The notes: a model not told the origin generated them from the sequence alone. A stretch of DNA of 64,000 bases from Flavobacterium sp. Root186 (GCF_001428525.1 NZ_LMHW01000014.1:124001-188000); one strand, 5' to 3'. Shown: positions 16,104 to 25,283, counted from the stretch's first letter. Program-made: numbers and translations.

Positions 16104-17495
16104 ATGAATACATTAATAGCTATAACAGGATTGGGTATTTTCTGCCTATTGTTTGAAATTCTAAATTTTAGAAAAGGCATTGTTCCGTTTACCATTTTAG
16201 GTTTATTGGGTGTCTTGGCGCTTAATTTTTACGAATTTGGAACAACAGCAAGTTATTACAATAATATGATTACGGTGAGCAAATTCTCTACTGCATTTTC
16301 ATCATTGTTTATTATTTTGACTATTTTCCTTGTAGCATTAAGTCATAATTTTTACGAAAATCATCAGACAAAAATCTCTGATTATATTGCTATAAAAGTA
16401 TTTTTATTAGCCGGATCAGTTGCTATGGTTTCTTTTGGAAACTTAGCTATGTTTTTCCTTGGAATCGAAATTTTATCTATCGCATTATATGTTCTTGCAG
16501 CGAGCGATCGTTTGAATATTAAAAGTAATGAGGCCGGTATGAAATATTTCTTAATGGGATCTTTCGCATCTGGAATTATCTTGTTCGGAATTTGTTTGAT
16601 TTACGGGGCTATGGGAACTTTTGATATTGCAGAAATTCACGAAAGTTCATTATCTGCCGAGCTGCCAATCTGGTTTCCTATCGGAATGATTTTAATGACA
16701 ATTGGAATGTTCTTTAAAGTTGCCGCTGTACCATTTCACTTCTGGGCGCCAGACGTTTACGAAGGCTCTCCGGCTTTAACAACTGCTTTAATGAGTACTT
16801 TGGCAAAAGTAGTAGCGATTGCAACATTATTTAAATTAGTTTCAGGATTGAATTTAATTCCATCTTTAGAAAACCAAGATCTTTTAGGAACTTTTGAAAA
16901 TATCATTCTTGTAATTTCAATCGCTTCTATGACCGTTGGAAATATCATGGCTTTGCGTCAGGTAAATGTAAAACGTATGCTGGCTTTTTCTGGAATCTCA
17001 CATGCAGGTTTCATGTTAATAACATTCTTAACTATTGCCACTTCTGCAGGAGTTCTATTGTATTATACTGCTGCCTACGCTTTAGCTGGTATTGCTGCAT
17101 TTAGTGTTATTTTATACGTTTGTAAAAATCAGGATAACGAAGATATTACAAATTTTCACGGTTTAGGAAAAACAAATCCGTTATTGGCTGCAATCTTGAC
17201 TGGCTCATTATTATCTATGGCCGGTATTCCGATTTTCTCAGGATTTTTTGCAAAATTATTCTTATTTGATCAGGCACTTCATGCGGGTTATATTGCCATC
17301 GTAATTGTTGCAGTAATCAACTCTATCATAAGTGTTGGATATTATTTCAAATTAATTTTGGCAATGTATTCTAAAGAACCAAATGAAGAGCGTACAGGAA
17401 AACCATTTCTTATTTATGCCGTTGCTATTATTTCAATTGGTTTAAATATTGCTTTAGGCTTGTTCCCTTCATTAGTTTTAGATTTATTGAATTAA
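16104..17495 (+). CDS. nuoN: NADH-quinone oxidoreductase subunit N
   Basis: This 463-residue third antiporter-like subunit has about 14 transmembrane segments. Family signatures include F-L-G-I-E-I-L-S-I-A-L-Y-V-L, the pump-channel region F-K-V-A-A-V-P-F-H-F-W-A-P-D-V-Y-E-G, and K-R-M-L-A-F-S-G-I-S-H-A-G. It closes the operon and is followed by a strong terminator. Confidence 0.95.
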   Translation: MNTLIAITGLGIFCLLFEILNFRKGIVPFTILGLLGVLALNFYEFGTTASYYNNMITVSKFSTAFSSLFIILTIFLVALSHNFYENHQTKISDYIAIKVFLLAGSVAMVSFGNLAMFFLGIEILSIALYVLAASDRLNIKSNEAGMKYFLMGSFASGIILFGICLIYGAMGTFDIAEIHESSLSAELPIWFPIGMILMTIGMFFKVAAVPFHFWAPDVYEGSPALTTALMSTLAKVVAIATLFKLVSGLNLIPSLENQDLLGTFENIILVISIASMTVGNIMALRQVNVKRMLAFSGISHAGFMLITFLTIATSAGVLLYYTAAYALAGIAAFSVILYVCKNQDNEDITNFHGLGKTNPLLAAILTGSLLSMAGIPIFSGFFAKLFLFDQALHAGYIAIVIVAVINSIISVGYYFKLILAMYSKEPNEERTGKPFLIYAVAIISIGLNIALGLFPSLVLDLLN

Positions 17496-17516
17496 AAATT
17501 CAGATAAAAAATATAC

Positions 17517-17552
17517 AAATCCATCAAGAGTTTCTTTTGATGGATTTTTTGT
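17517..17552 (+). terminator. nuo operon terminator
   Basis: A perfect 11-base stem, AAATCCATCAA with TTGATGGATTT around GAGTTTCTT, runs into a T tract 20 bases after the nuoN stop. Confidence 0.88.
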
Positions 17553-17625
17553 TTTACAGCCGTTTTCAAAAGAAAATTTCATGTTAAAAATTCAAAGGTA
17601 AATTACAGACTTCGAAAAAACTCCA

Positions 17626-17633
17626 TATATTTG
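17626..17633 (+). promoter_or_regulatory. -7 box upstream of the BI-1-like gene
   Basis: TATATTTG matches TAnnTTTG and lies 24 bases before the ATG at 17657. No clear TTTG -33 box is seen at the usual distance. Confidence 0.45.
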
Positions 17634-17656
17634 GGTTCACTAAAAGCATAAAAACT

Positions 17657-18430
17657 ATGGCCTTCAATTCAAAAAATCCTTTTTTAAGTAACAAGCGTTT
17701 TTCATCAAATGCTGTTTCAAGAGCTGAAGAAGTACACGAAGCAAAGATTATTGATTACAATCAGGAAATGACTTTGTCTGGTACGATTAATAAAACAGCT
17801 ATTTTATTTTTAATATTATGCGGCGCTGCTATGGTAACATGGTGGATGGCTTTTAACGGAATGAATATTATGCTTCCTGCTATTGGTGGTGCAATTGTTG
17901 GATTTGTTCTTGTTCTAATTTCTGCATTTAAACCACAATTATCACCGTATCTTGCTCCGGGTTACGCCTTATTTGAAGGATTATTCATTGGAGGAATCTC
18001 AGCTATTTTTGAAGCTATGTACCCTGGAATCGTAATAAACGCAGTTGGGGCCACATTGGTTACCTTCTTAGTTTGTTTAGGTTTATATAAATTTAAAATC
18101 GTAAAAGTTACAGAACAATTCAAATCAGTTGTAATTGCTGCTACTTTGGCAATCGCTACTTACTATCTAATTTCATGGATTGCTTCTTTAATTTTTAATT
18201 TTACTCCGGTACATTACGGAAATGGAATGATGAGTATTGGTATCAGTGTTTTTGTAATTATAATTGCGGCTCTGAATTTATTCTTAGATTTCGACCTTAT
18301 TGAAAAAGGTGTCCAAGAAAAAATGCCGAAATTCATGGAATGGTATGGTGCAATGGGATTAATGATTACATTAGTTTGGTTGTATATCGAATTTTTAAGA
18401 TTATTATCTAAATTGTCAAGTAAGAATTAA
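17657..18430 (+). CDS. Bax inhibitor-1/YccA-family membrane protein
   Basis: This 257-residue integral membrane protein has a soluble N-terminus (about 1-45) followed by seven hydrophobic segments. It ends with a helix carrying D-F-D-L-I-E-K-G and E-W-Y-G-A-M-G-L-M-I-T, which is typical of the BI-1-like (TMBIM) group found in bacteria. Relatives in eukaryotes act as pH-sensitive calcium leak channels; a bacterial role is not settled. It is flanked by terminators on both sides, so it is transcribed alone. Confidence 0.85.
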   Translation: MAFNSKNPFLSNKRFSSNAVSRAEEVHEAKIIDYNQEMTLSGTINKTAILFLILCGAAMVTWWMAFNGMNIMLPAIGGAIVGFVLVLISAFKPQLSPYLAPGYALFEGLFIGGISAIFEAMYPGIVINAVGATLVTFLVCLGLYKFKIVKVTEQFKSVVIAATLAIATYYLISWIASLIFNFTPVHYGNGMMSIGISVFVIIIAALNLFLDFDLIEKGVQEKMPKFMEWYGAMGLMITLVWLYIEFLRLLSKLSSKN

Positions 18431-18449
18431 TTTCGCTCTTTCTAAATAC

Positions 18450-18483
18450 AAAAGCCTTTTTGAAATTCAAAAAGGCTTTTTTT
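18450..18483 (+). terminator. Terminator after BI-1-like gene
   Basis: AAAAGCCTTTTTGAA pairs with TTCAAAAAGGCTTTT almost without a loop and is followed by T residues. Confidence 0.85.
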
Positions 18484-18875
18484 GTGCTATATATTCTAAT
18501 AATTACTTCGCAGGTTAAAATACAAACAATTTAAAAAAATATTCTTTTTCCTACAAAAAATAATGTTTAACAAAAATAACTTAAAAAGTTATAAAAATGT
18601 AACCTCTAAAAATACATTCACTTTTATTTCTTTAAAACATCAATAAAATTAGGCATTTAATTAAAATATTTTAACATGTAATAAATTACAATTTATGCAA
18701 TAAATTACATTTTAACTAAAATATTGTTGATTAATTTTTCATATATGTTTTTTTAAGACAAAATAAATAAGAATATCAAAATTTTGTATAATTTCGTGTA
18801 ATCGATTACAATTTTATTTTAATCGAGAATCACAAAAACCACAAAAACTTTTATTAATGTCTAACTTAAACAATT
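18484..18875 (+). promoter_or_regulatory. Pectate lyase upstream region with LacI-type palindrome
   Basis: This gene-free, very AT-rich stretch holds a perfect 14-base palindrome, TGTAATCGATTACA, at 18797-18810, 66 bases before the lyase start. Its centre CG and symmetry resemble LacI-family operators. Related half-site words (TGTAATAAATTACA-like) occur near 18675-18715. No TAnnTTTG box is obvious, consistent with a regulated promoter. No LacI-type regulator gene is in the window. The operator call is inference. Confidence 0.5.
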
Positions 18876-21635
18876 ATGAAAAAAAACCTACTTTTCTTAG
18901 CTATGTTTTTTATTGCTGTCCAAACTTGGTCCCAGCAAATTAATGAAGCCAGCGGATGGCTTGAATCCGTTTTTGTAAAATGGCAGCCAGTAAGCAATGC
19001 CCAAACTTACAATGTCTATTATTCTGGAGAAGGAATTGTTGACAGAAAAATTGACAATCAGCTTATTAGAAGCTATGGAACTTATTTTCGTGCCGATATT
19101 CCGGGTTTAAAAGCTGGGTCTTATAATGTAAAAATCAAACCGGTTATTTCCGGTGTGGAAGGAACTGGCACAACAACTGGTTCTTTAACTGTTAAAGCAC
19201 ATGACCGATCTGGATTTGCTTTTGCCAATTCTCGTGTTCCTGGCGGGTACAATGCTGATGGAACACCAAAAAGTAATGCTGTGATTATTTACGTGACGGA
19301 GCAGACTAAAAATACCGTTTCTCTTGATGTAACCGGTGCGACAGCAAATCCTTGTGTTGGATTACAAACCATTCTTGACGGATACAAAAAAGGTAAAGAG
19401 TTAAGACCTATAATCATTCGTTTGGTTGGGCAAATTACTGATTTATCCTATATGATGAGCGGTGATATTGTTATTGAAAACAGCAAAAATGCTTCGGCTT
19501 ATCTAACTCTGGAAGGAATAGGAAATGATGCTGTTGCAGATGGCTGGGGAATAAGAGTTAAAAATGCGTCAAACATCGAAATTAGAAATATTGGAACAAT
19601 GAACTGCGACAGCGGTGAAGGCGATAATATTGGTCTGCAGCAAGATAATGATTACGTTTGGGTACATAATTGTGATTTCTTTTATGGAAATGCAGGAAGT
19701 GATGCCGACCAGGTTAAAGGCGATGGAGCATTAGACTGTAAAAAATCTACATATATTACCTTTTCATACAATCACTTTTGGGATTCAGGAAAAAGTAATC
19801 TTTTAGGTTTAAGCGAAGGAACTACTGCTGGTTTATATATTACATACCATCACAACTGGTACGATCATTCCGATTCTCGTCATCCTCGTGTGCGCTACTA
19901 TTCTGCTCACGTTTATAATAACTATTATGATGGAAATTCAAAATACGGTGTTGGATCAACTTTAGGCTCATCCGTTTTTGTAGAAGCTAATTATTTTAGA
20001 AATTGTAAATATCCAATGTTGACTTCAATGCAGGGAACTGATGTTTATAATGGTGCCGAGGGAACTTTTTCGAGCGAAGACGGCGGAACCATAAAAGCTT
20101 TTAATAATACAATGAGCGGACAAACTCGTTTTGTAGGTTACAATTCTTCAACTTATCCTGTTGAATTTGATGCTTATGTAGCATCGACCAGAAATGAAAC
20201 TATCAGCAGCAGTATTACATCAAAAAAAGGTGCTAAAACGTATAATAATTTTGATACTAATTCAAGTGTAATGTATTCTTATACACCTGACAGTCCAGAA
20301 ACTGCAAGAACAAATGTTATGCAATATGCCGGTCGTGTGTCTGGCGGTGATTTGCAATGGACTTTTAATAATGCTGTTGATGATACTGCCGATGCGGTAA
20401 ATACAGGATTAAAATCTGCTTTGACAAATTATCAAACTAATTTAGTTTATGTTCAGGACGGAACAAATCCTCCTGCTGGAAATCAAACTTTAACTTCAAC
20501 TTCTAATAACAATCAAACCGTTACCAACGGAACTGCTATTGGTGCAATTGTTTTTACTTGGGGAGGAACTGCAACCGATGCAACTGTAACTGGTTTGCCA
20601 AGTTCTGGGATTAGTTTTGTGAAAAACACTTCAGCCAAAACAATTACAATTTCAGGAACTCCAACTGCAACCGTAAATTATTCAATCGCTACAACAGGAA
20701 CGGCAGGAACTCCTGCAACTGGCTCAGGAACTATTACCGTAAATGCAGCGGGAACTCAAACCTTAACATCAACAAATAATAACAGCCAAACTGTAACCAG
20801 CGGAACTGCCATTAACTCAATCGTATTTACTTGGGGAGGAACCGCAACTGATGCTACTTTAACTGGTTTACCAGCATCTGGATTAACTTTTGTAAAAAAT
20901 ACATCGGCCAAAACAATAACTATTGCAGGAACTCCAACTGCAACAGTTTCGTATTCAATTACGACGACAGGAACAGGGACTGCAGCAACAGGATCTGGAA
21001 CAATTACGGTAAATACAGGTACATCTGGAAGCGAAATTCACAATTTTACAACTTCTGGAAAAACAAGCACATTCTATGCAATTACAGGAAATCTTTCCAC
21101 TAGTAAAGGCACTGTTACCTATAACGGTTTGACTTTGACACAATGTTTAAAAATCGAGTCTTCTACCAATATTTCATTTACTACAAGTCAGGCGAGTACT
21201 TTGACACTTGTTTTTGTGGAAGCTTCGGCAACAATAAAAGTTGACAATGTTGATAAAACAGCTTCTAACGGAATCGTAACAGTATCATTGGCTGCGGGAA
21301 GTCATACTATTACGAAAAAAGACACTTCAAATTTATTTTACATGAGTACAGTTTACAGCGGCGGAACGCTTCGTATGGCAAAAATAGAAGCTCCTGTTGA
21401 TACAGAAGTTGAAAAAGTATTTGTTTATCCTAATCCGGCATCAAACATTATATATGTATCAGATCCAAATCAAAAAATAGAAAAGGTTCTGATCTATAAT
21501 ATCTCAGGCGTACTAGTAAAAACTATTCAAAAAGGAAACGAAAGTATTGATATCAGTCAGCTTTCAACGGGAACTTACTTAGCAAAAATTTATACTGCTG
21601 AGGATTCGTTTAACCAAACTATTATTAAAAAATAA
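18876..21635 (+). CDS. T9SS-secreted pectate lyase (PL1)
   Basis: This 919-residue protein should cleave pectate (polygalacturonate) outside the cell by beta-elimination. In order: signal peptide (1-19), a fibronectin-III-like domain (about 25-107), a right-handed beta-helix of the PL1 pectate lyase family (about 110-525), two near-identical Ig-like modules (about 536-713), a further beta-domain (about 714-840) and a T9SS type A sorting domain (about 848-919, with V-Y-P-N-P-A and a final T-I-I-K-K). Calcium-binding acidic residues lie around D276-D288, and the catalytic arginine region is S-R-H-P-R-V-R at 334-340. A LacI-type palindrome lies upstream, and a bidirectional terminator follows. 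Confidence 0.92.
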   Translation: MKKNLLFLAMFFIAVQTWSQQINEASGWLESVFVKWQPVSNAQTYNVYYSGEGIVDRKIDNQLIRSYGTYFRADIPGLKAGSYNVKIKPVISGVEGTGTTTGSLTVKAHDRSGFAFANSRVPGGYNADGTPKSNAVIIYVTEQTKNTVSLDVTGATANPCVGLQTILDGYKKGKELRPIIIRLVGQITDLSYMMSGDIVIENSKNASAYLTLEGIGNDAVADGWGIRVKNASNIEIRNIGTMNCDSGEGDNIGLQQDNDYVWVHNCDFFYGNAGSDADQVKGDGALDCKKSTYITFSYNHFWDSGKSNLLGLSEGTTAGLYITYHHNWYDHSDSRHPRVRYYSAHVYNNYYDGNSKYGVGSTLGSSVFVEANYFRNCKYPMLTSMQGTDVYNGAEGTFSSEDGGTIKAFNNTMSGQTRFVGYNSSTYPVEFDAYVASTRNETISSSITSKKGAKTYNNFDTNSSVMYSYTPDSPETARTNVMQYAGRVSGGDLQWTFNNAVDDTADAVNTGLKSALTNYQTNLVYVQDGTNPPAGNQTLTSTSNNNQTVTNGTAIGAIVFTWGGTATDATVTGLPSSGISFVKNTSAKTITISGTPTATVNYSIATTGTAGTPATGSGTITVNAAGTQTLTSTNNNSQTVTSGTAINSIVFTWGGTATDATLTGLPASGLTFVKNTSAKTITIAGTPTATVSYSITTTGTGTAATGSGTITVNTGTSGSEIHNFTTSGKTSTFYAITGNLSTSKGTVTYNGLTLTQCLKIESSTNISFTTSQASTLTLVFVEASATIKVDNVDKTASNGIVTVSLAAGSHTITKKDTSNLFYMSTVYSGGTLRMAKIEAPVDTEVEKVFVYPNPASNIIYVSDPNQKIEKVLIYNISGVLVKTIQKGNESIDISQLSTGTYLAKIYTAEDSFNQTIIKK

Positions 21636-21659
21636 AACTGATAATAATTTATAAAAACT

Positions 21660-21688
21660 AAAAGGCTTCCAAAATTTGGAAGCCTTTT
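21660..21688. terminator. Bidirectional terminator
   Basis: AAAAGGCTTCC and GGAAGCCTTTT flank AAAATTT. The hairpin lies between convergent genes (pectate lyase plus, aldehyde dehydrogenase minus) and can serve both. Confidence 0.82.
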
Positions 21689-21712
21689 GCTTATCTTTTA
21701 AAAAATATTTAA

Positions 21713-23266
21713 TTACAAATCAAATTTAATTCCTTGTGCCAGAGGAAGATTGGTTGTATAATTAATCGTGTTCGTTTGACGTCTCATGTAGATTTTCCAG
21801 GCATCAGAACCAGATTCACGTCCGCCGCCGGTTTCTTTCTCACCACCAAAAGCGCCTCCAATTTCAGCACCCGAAGTTCCGATATTCACATTCGCAATTC
21901 CACAGTCAGAACCTGTTACAGATAAAAATCTTTCAGCTTCACGTAAATTATTTGTCATAATTGCAGAAGATAATCCTTGTGCAACTCCATTTTGAAGTTC
22001 GATAGCATTATCGACATCACCAGAATATTTAATCAAATATAAAACCGGAGCAAAAGTCTCATGTTGTACAATTGCAAAAGAATTTTCAGCTTCAGCAATT
22101 GCAGGTTTTACGTAACAGCCGCTTTCGTAACCTTCGCCCGAAAGAACTCCTCCTTCAACCAAAATTTTTCCACCATCAGCAACAACTTTATTCAAAGCCA
22201 CAGCGTACATTTCGACAGCATGTGTATCGATAAGCGGTCCAACATGGTTGTTTTCGTCAAGCGGATTTCCGATGCGTAATTGTTTATAAGCTGCTACTAA
22301 AGCATCTTTAACTTTATCATAAATACTTTCGTGAATAATCAATCTTCGAGTTGATGTACAACGCTGTCCCGCAGTTCCTACGGCTCCAAAAACTGCTCCA
22401 ATAACAGTCATCTTAATATCAGCATCCGGAGTCACAATAATTGAATTATTTCCTCCCAATTCTAATAAAGATTTTCCTAATCTTGCGGCAACGGTTTGTG
22501 CAACAATTTTTCCCATTCTGGTAGAACCTGTAGCAGAAATTAGTGGGATACGAGTATCTTTTGTCAACAACTCGCCTATTTTATAATCGCCGTTTATTAA
22601 GCAAGAAATTCCTTCCGGAAGATTATTTTCTTTGATAACCTGAGCAATAATATTTTGACAGGCGATTCCGCAAAGAGGTGTTTTTTCAGAAGGTTTCCAA
22701 ACGCAAACATCTCCAGAAATCCATGCTAAAGCAGTGTTCCAAGACCAAACGGCAACCGGAAAATTAAACGCCGAAATAATTCCGACAACTCCTAATGAGT
22801 GATATTGTTCATACATTCTGTGTCCCGGTCTTTCTGAATGCATTGTCAATCCGTGTAACTGACGAGATAGTCCAACGGCAAAATCACAGATATCGATCAT
22901 TTCCTGAACTTCTCCGTAACCTTCCTGCAATGATTTTCCCATTTCATAAGAAACCAATTTACCAAGAGCTTCTTTATTTTGACGTAATTTTTCTCCAAAC
23001 TGACGCACGATTTCTCCACGCTGCGGCGCAGGAATTAATCTAAAAGTTTTGAATGCCTCAGTTGCAGAACGCATTACTTTTTCGTAATCTTCAAGTGTTG
23101 AAGTTTTTACAGATGCAATTAATTTTCCGTCTACAGGCGAAAAACTATCTAAAATTTCACCCGATGAAAAGTTCTCTACTCCAGTTGAAGTTCCTTCGTT
23201 AACTAGTTTAATTCCTAGTTTTTCCAAAGCTTCATTCATGCCAAATTGTGATGCTATTGTTGTCAT
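21713..23266 (-). CDS. ALDH7-type aldehyde dehydrogenase
   Basis: This 517-residue NAD(P)-dependent aldehyde dehydrogenase most resembles the ALDH7A1/antiquitin group, which oxidises alpha-aminoadipic semialdehyde (in equilibrium with piperideine-6-carboxylate) in lysine breakdown. The nucleotide-binding region reads F-N-F-P-V-A-V-W-S-W-N near 167-177. The general base Glu269 is in L-E-L-G-G-N-N, and the catalytic Cys303 in G-T-A-G-Q-R-C-T-S. Length is typical. No other lysine-degradation gene is adjacent. A tryptophan-pathway gene lies 1.4 kb away, so another semialdehyde substrate cannot be excluded. Confidence 0.85.
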   Translation of the reverse strand: MTTIASQFGMNEALEKLGIKLVNEGTSTGVENFSSGEILDSFSPVDGKLIASVKTSTLEDYEKVMRSATEAFKTFRLIPAPQRGEIVRQFGEKLRQNKEALGKLVSYEMGKSLQEGYGEVQEMIDICDFAVGLSRQLHGLTMHSERPGHRMYEQYHSLGVVGIISAFNFPVAVWSWNTALAWISGDVCVWKPSEKTPLCGIACQNIIAQVIKENNLPEGISCLINGDYKIGELLTKDTRIPLISATGSTRMGKIVAQTVAARLGKSLLELGGNNSIIVTPDADIKMTVIGAVFGAVGTAGQRCTSTRRLIIHESIYDKVKDALVAAYKQLRIGNPLDENNHVGPLIDTHAVEMYAVALNKVVADGGKILVEGGVLSGEGYESGCYVKPAIAEAENSFAIVQHETFAPVLYLIKYSGDVDNAIELQNGVAQGLSSAIMTNNLREAERFLSVTGSDCGIANVNIGTSGAEIGGAFGGEKETGGGRESGSDAWKIYMRRQTNTINYTTNLPLAQGIKFDL

Positions 23267-23302
23267 TGTAACTTTTTTAGTTAAAATTGTTATATTTTTA
23301 TG

Positions 23303-23332
23303 TAAAGATATTATTTTAGAATTAATTTCAAA
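23303..23332 (-). promoter_or_regulatory. Possible aldehyde dehydrogenase promoter
   Basis: On the minus strand TTTG (23329-23332), an 18-base spacer and TATCTTTA (23303-23310) match the Bacteroidota pattern except for the final base. Confidence 0.4.
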
Positions 23333-23449
23333 TTGAATTGAACTATTAAAGACAAAGTAAATTTAGCGTTATTTTACAAGTATTAACGCAAAGTCATCCT
23401 GATTTATTCGGTAAAATTGATGAAATTTGCATTCTTAAAAATTATAAAT

Positions 23450-24409
23450 ATGAACTTTCTCAGTCGGCTTTTGCTTTGTTTTGTCTTAATTTCATTTAAT
23501 GCTTTTTCTCAAAAAGAACAGAAATCTTCTTTCCAAATAGTGCCATTAGGAATAAAAGGCGGAATCGACGAGAAAAATCTTTCGGCTTATTTAATAGCGC
23601 CATCAAATACAAAAGATTTTGTCTGTCTGGATGCCGGAACTGTAAATGCCGGAATTGAAAAAGCAATTGAAAACAAAGTCTTCAAAGTGTCGACCAGCGA
23701 AGTTTTAAGAAAATATATAAAAGGGTATTTGATTTCGCATGCACATTTAGACCATGTTTCTGGTTTAATTATCAACTCTCCTGCCGATTCTTCTAAAACA
23801 GTTTATGCAACAGAAAAATGTATGGAAATGATGGAAAATCATTATTTCAACGATCAAACCTGGGCTAATTTTGGAGATAAAGGCGTGGGATTTCCGTTGA
23901 AAAAATATCATTTTCAAACTTTAAATATAAATGAAGAAACGCCGCTTTCGAATACAACAATGACAGTTAAAGCTTTTCCTTTAAGTCATGTAAATCCTTT
24001 TGAAAGCACTGCTTTTTTAATTAAAAATGAAGATAATTACGTTCTTTATTTAGGAGATACAGGCCCTGATTCTGTAGAAAAAAGCGATAAGTTAAAAGCT
24101 CTGTGGACAACAATTGCCCCTTTGGTTCAAAACAAACAATTGAAAGGTATTTTAATCGAAGTTTCTTTCCCGAATGAACAGCCGGACAAATTTTTATTTG
24201 GACACTTAACGCCAAACCACTTAATGACTGAACTTCATGTTTTGGAAGAATTAGCTGGAAAAGGTTCTTTGAATAATTTCAAAATCATTATTACGCATTT
24301 AAAACCGCCGGCTAAAAATATTGCTAAAATTAAAGAGCAATTAAAAGCTCAAAATGATTTAGGATTGAAGATTAAGTATCCCGAACAAGGGAAAAAAATT
24401 GAGTTGTAG
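23450..24409 (+). CDS. Periplasmic class II cyclic-nucleotide phosphodiesterase
   Basis: This 319-residue protein has a signal peptide (about 1-20, ending F-N-A-F-S-Q) and a metallo-beta-lactamase fold. The zinc motif H-A-H-L-D-H-V-S-G and the downstream I-T-H-L-K-P-P fit class II 3',5'-cyclic-nucleotide phosphodiesterases such as yeast Pde1 and Vibrio CpdP. A second metal region L-G-D-T-G-P-D-S is present. The signal peptide suggests it degrades cyclic nucleotides outside the cytoplasm. The ATG at 23450 is preferred over 23417 because it places the signal peptide at the N-terminus. It is divergent from the aldehyde dehydrogenase. Confidence 0.8.
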   Translation: MNFLSRLLLCFVLISFNAFSQKEQKSSFQIVPLGIKGGIDEKNLSAYLIAPSNTKDFVCLDAGTVNAGIEKAIENKVFKVSTSEVLRKYIKGYLISHAHLDHVSGLIINSPADSSKTVYATEKCMEMMENHYFNDQTWANFGDKGVGFPLKKYHFQTLNINEETPLSNTTMTVKAFPLSHVNPFESTAFLIKNEDNYVLYLGDTGPDSVEKSDKLKALWTTIAPLVQNKQLKGILIEVSFPNEQPDKFLFGHLTPNHLMTELHVLEELAGKGSLNNFKIIITHLKPPAKNIAKIKEQLKAQNDLGLKIKYPEQGKKIEL

Positions 24410-24410
24410 T

Positions 24411-24583
24411 TTAAATAATTTTTTTTCTTTTCAACTCCAATAACATCTCTTCATGAGTAATAAACTCACCATTCCTAAGTTCTACTTTTGCTTTTTCAAT
24501 GCCTTTAAGTGTGACAAGAAATCCTCTTCTAAGCTATTATTTATATTTGCATTTGAGTCCTCTAGCTTTTTTGAATCCTTCAT
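24411..24583 (-). pseudogene. Frameshifted small antitoxin-like gene
   Basis: An ATG at 24583 opens a frame reading M-K-D-S-K-K-L-E-D-S-N, which stops after 34 codons. Shifting frame around the sequence encoding E-E-D-F-L restores an open stretch ending I-E-K-A-K-V-E-L-R-N-G-E-F-I-T-H-E-E-M, then a lysine-rich tail and a stop at 24411. The G-x-F-x-x-H-E-E element is typical of short antitoxins paired with RelE-like toxins. No toxin gene is adjacent. A single indel would explain the break. Function is inferred from the motif alone. Confidence 0.5.
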
Positions 24584-24655
24584 TTTTATATTATTCTTTG
24601 TATTTAATAATACCTAACAAATTTTCAGAAATTGTTAGATTAACTTACTTAATCT

Positions 24656-24688
24656 AAACCCGACAGGTTTTTAAAACCTGTCGGGTTT
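24656..24688. repeat. 33-base perfect palindrome (CCCGACAGG element)
   Basis: Two 16-base arms (AAACCCGACAGGTTTT and its exact complement) flank one T. It lies between the antitoxin remnant and 3-hydroxyanthranilate dioxygenase. Its GC-rich core stands out from the AT-rich surroundings. It may act as a terminator but looks like a dispersed repeat. Confidence 0.7.
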
Positions 24689-24713
24689 AATACTCGTACT
24701 CTAGATCAATAAG

Positions 24714-25253
24714 TTATTTCTTAGCCGTAAATCTTGGATCAGTTTCCATTACGGTTCCGCATTTATCACAGGTTCTTAATTCTTCTGAATTGTAGAAATG
24801 TTCGAAATGAGGAAGAAAGTCTTTTTCGATATTATGCAGTTCAAAATACACTTCGTAAAGTTTGTGATTGCAATTATCACAATGCCAAAGTAAACCGTCA
24901 GTATATCCTTTTCCGACACGTTTACGCTCAATTACTAGCCCTATTGAACCTTCTGAACGAACTGGAGAATGCGGAATTTTAGCGGGGTGTAAATACATAT
25001 CTCCGGCATTTAATTCCATTTCTTTACGTTCGTCATCTTCCTGAATCACTACTTTTATACTTCCTTCAAGCTGATAAAAAAGTTCTTCGGTTTCATTATA
25101 ATGATAATCTTTTCGTGCATTTGGTCCGGCAACAATCATGACGATATAATCGCCTGAATCAACATATAGATTTTTATTCCCAACTGGTGGTTTTAGTAAG
25201 TGTCGGTTATCTTCAATCCATTTTGTTAGATTGAATGGTTTTGCTATAGCCAT
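24714..25253 (-). CDS. nbaC: 3-hydroxyanthranilate 3,4-dioxygenase
   Basis: This 179-residue cupin dioxygenase opens the ring of 3-hydroxyanthranilate with O2 (EC 1.13.11.6) in the kynurenine route of tryptophan breakdown or quinolinate/NAD synthesis. Iron ligands His51, Glu57 and His95 and substrate-binding Arg47 and Arg99 are all visible at the positions known for the bacterial enzyme. A C-terminal rubredoxin-like metal site is formed by Cys125, Cys128, Cys162 and Cys165. Other kynurenine genes are not in the window. The gene is transcribed toward the CCCGACAGG palindrome. Confidence 0.95.
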   Translation of the reverse strand: MAIAKPFNLTKWIEDNRHLLKPPVGNKNLYVDSGDYIVMIVAGPNARKDYHYNETEELFYQLEGSIKVVIQEDDERKEMELNAGDMYLHPAKIPHSPVRSEGSIGLVIERKRVGKGYTDGLLWHCDNCNHKLYEVYFELHNIEKDFLPHFEHFYNSEELRTCDKCGTVMETDPRFTAKK

Positions 25254-25283
25254 TTTTTTCAGAATTTATGAAAAGCTAAGGTA

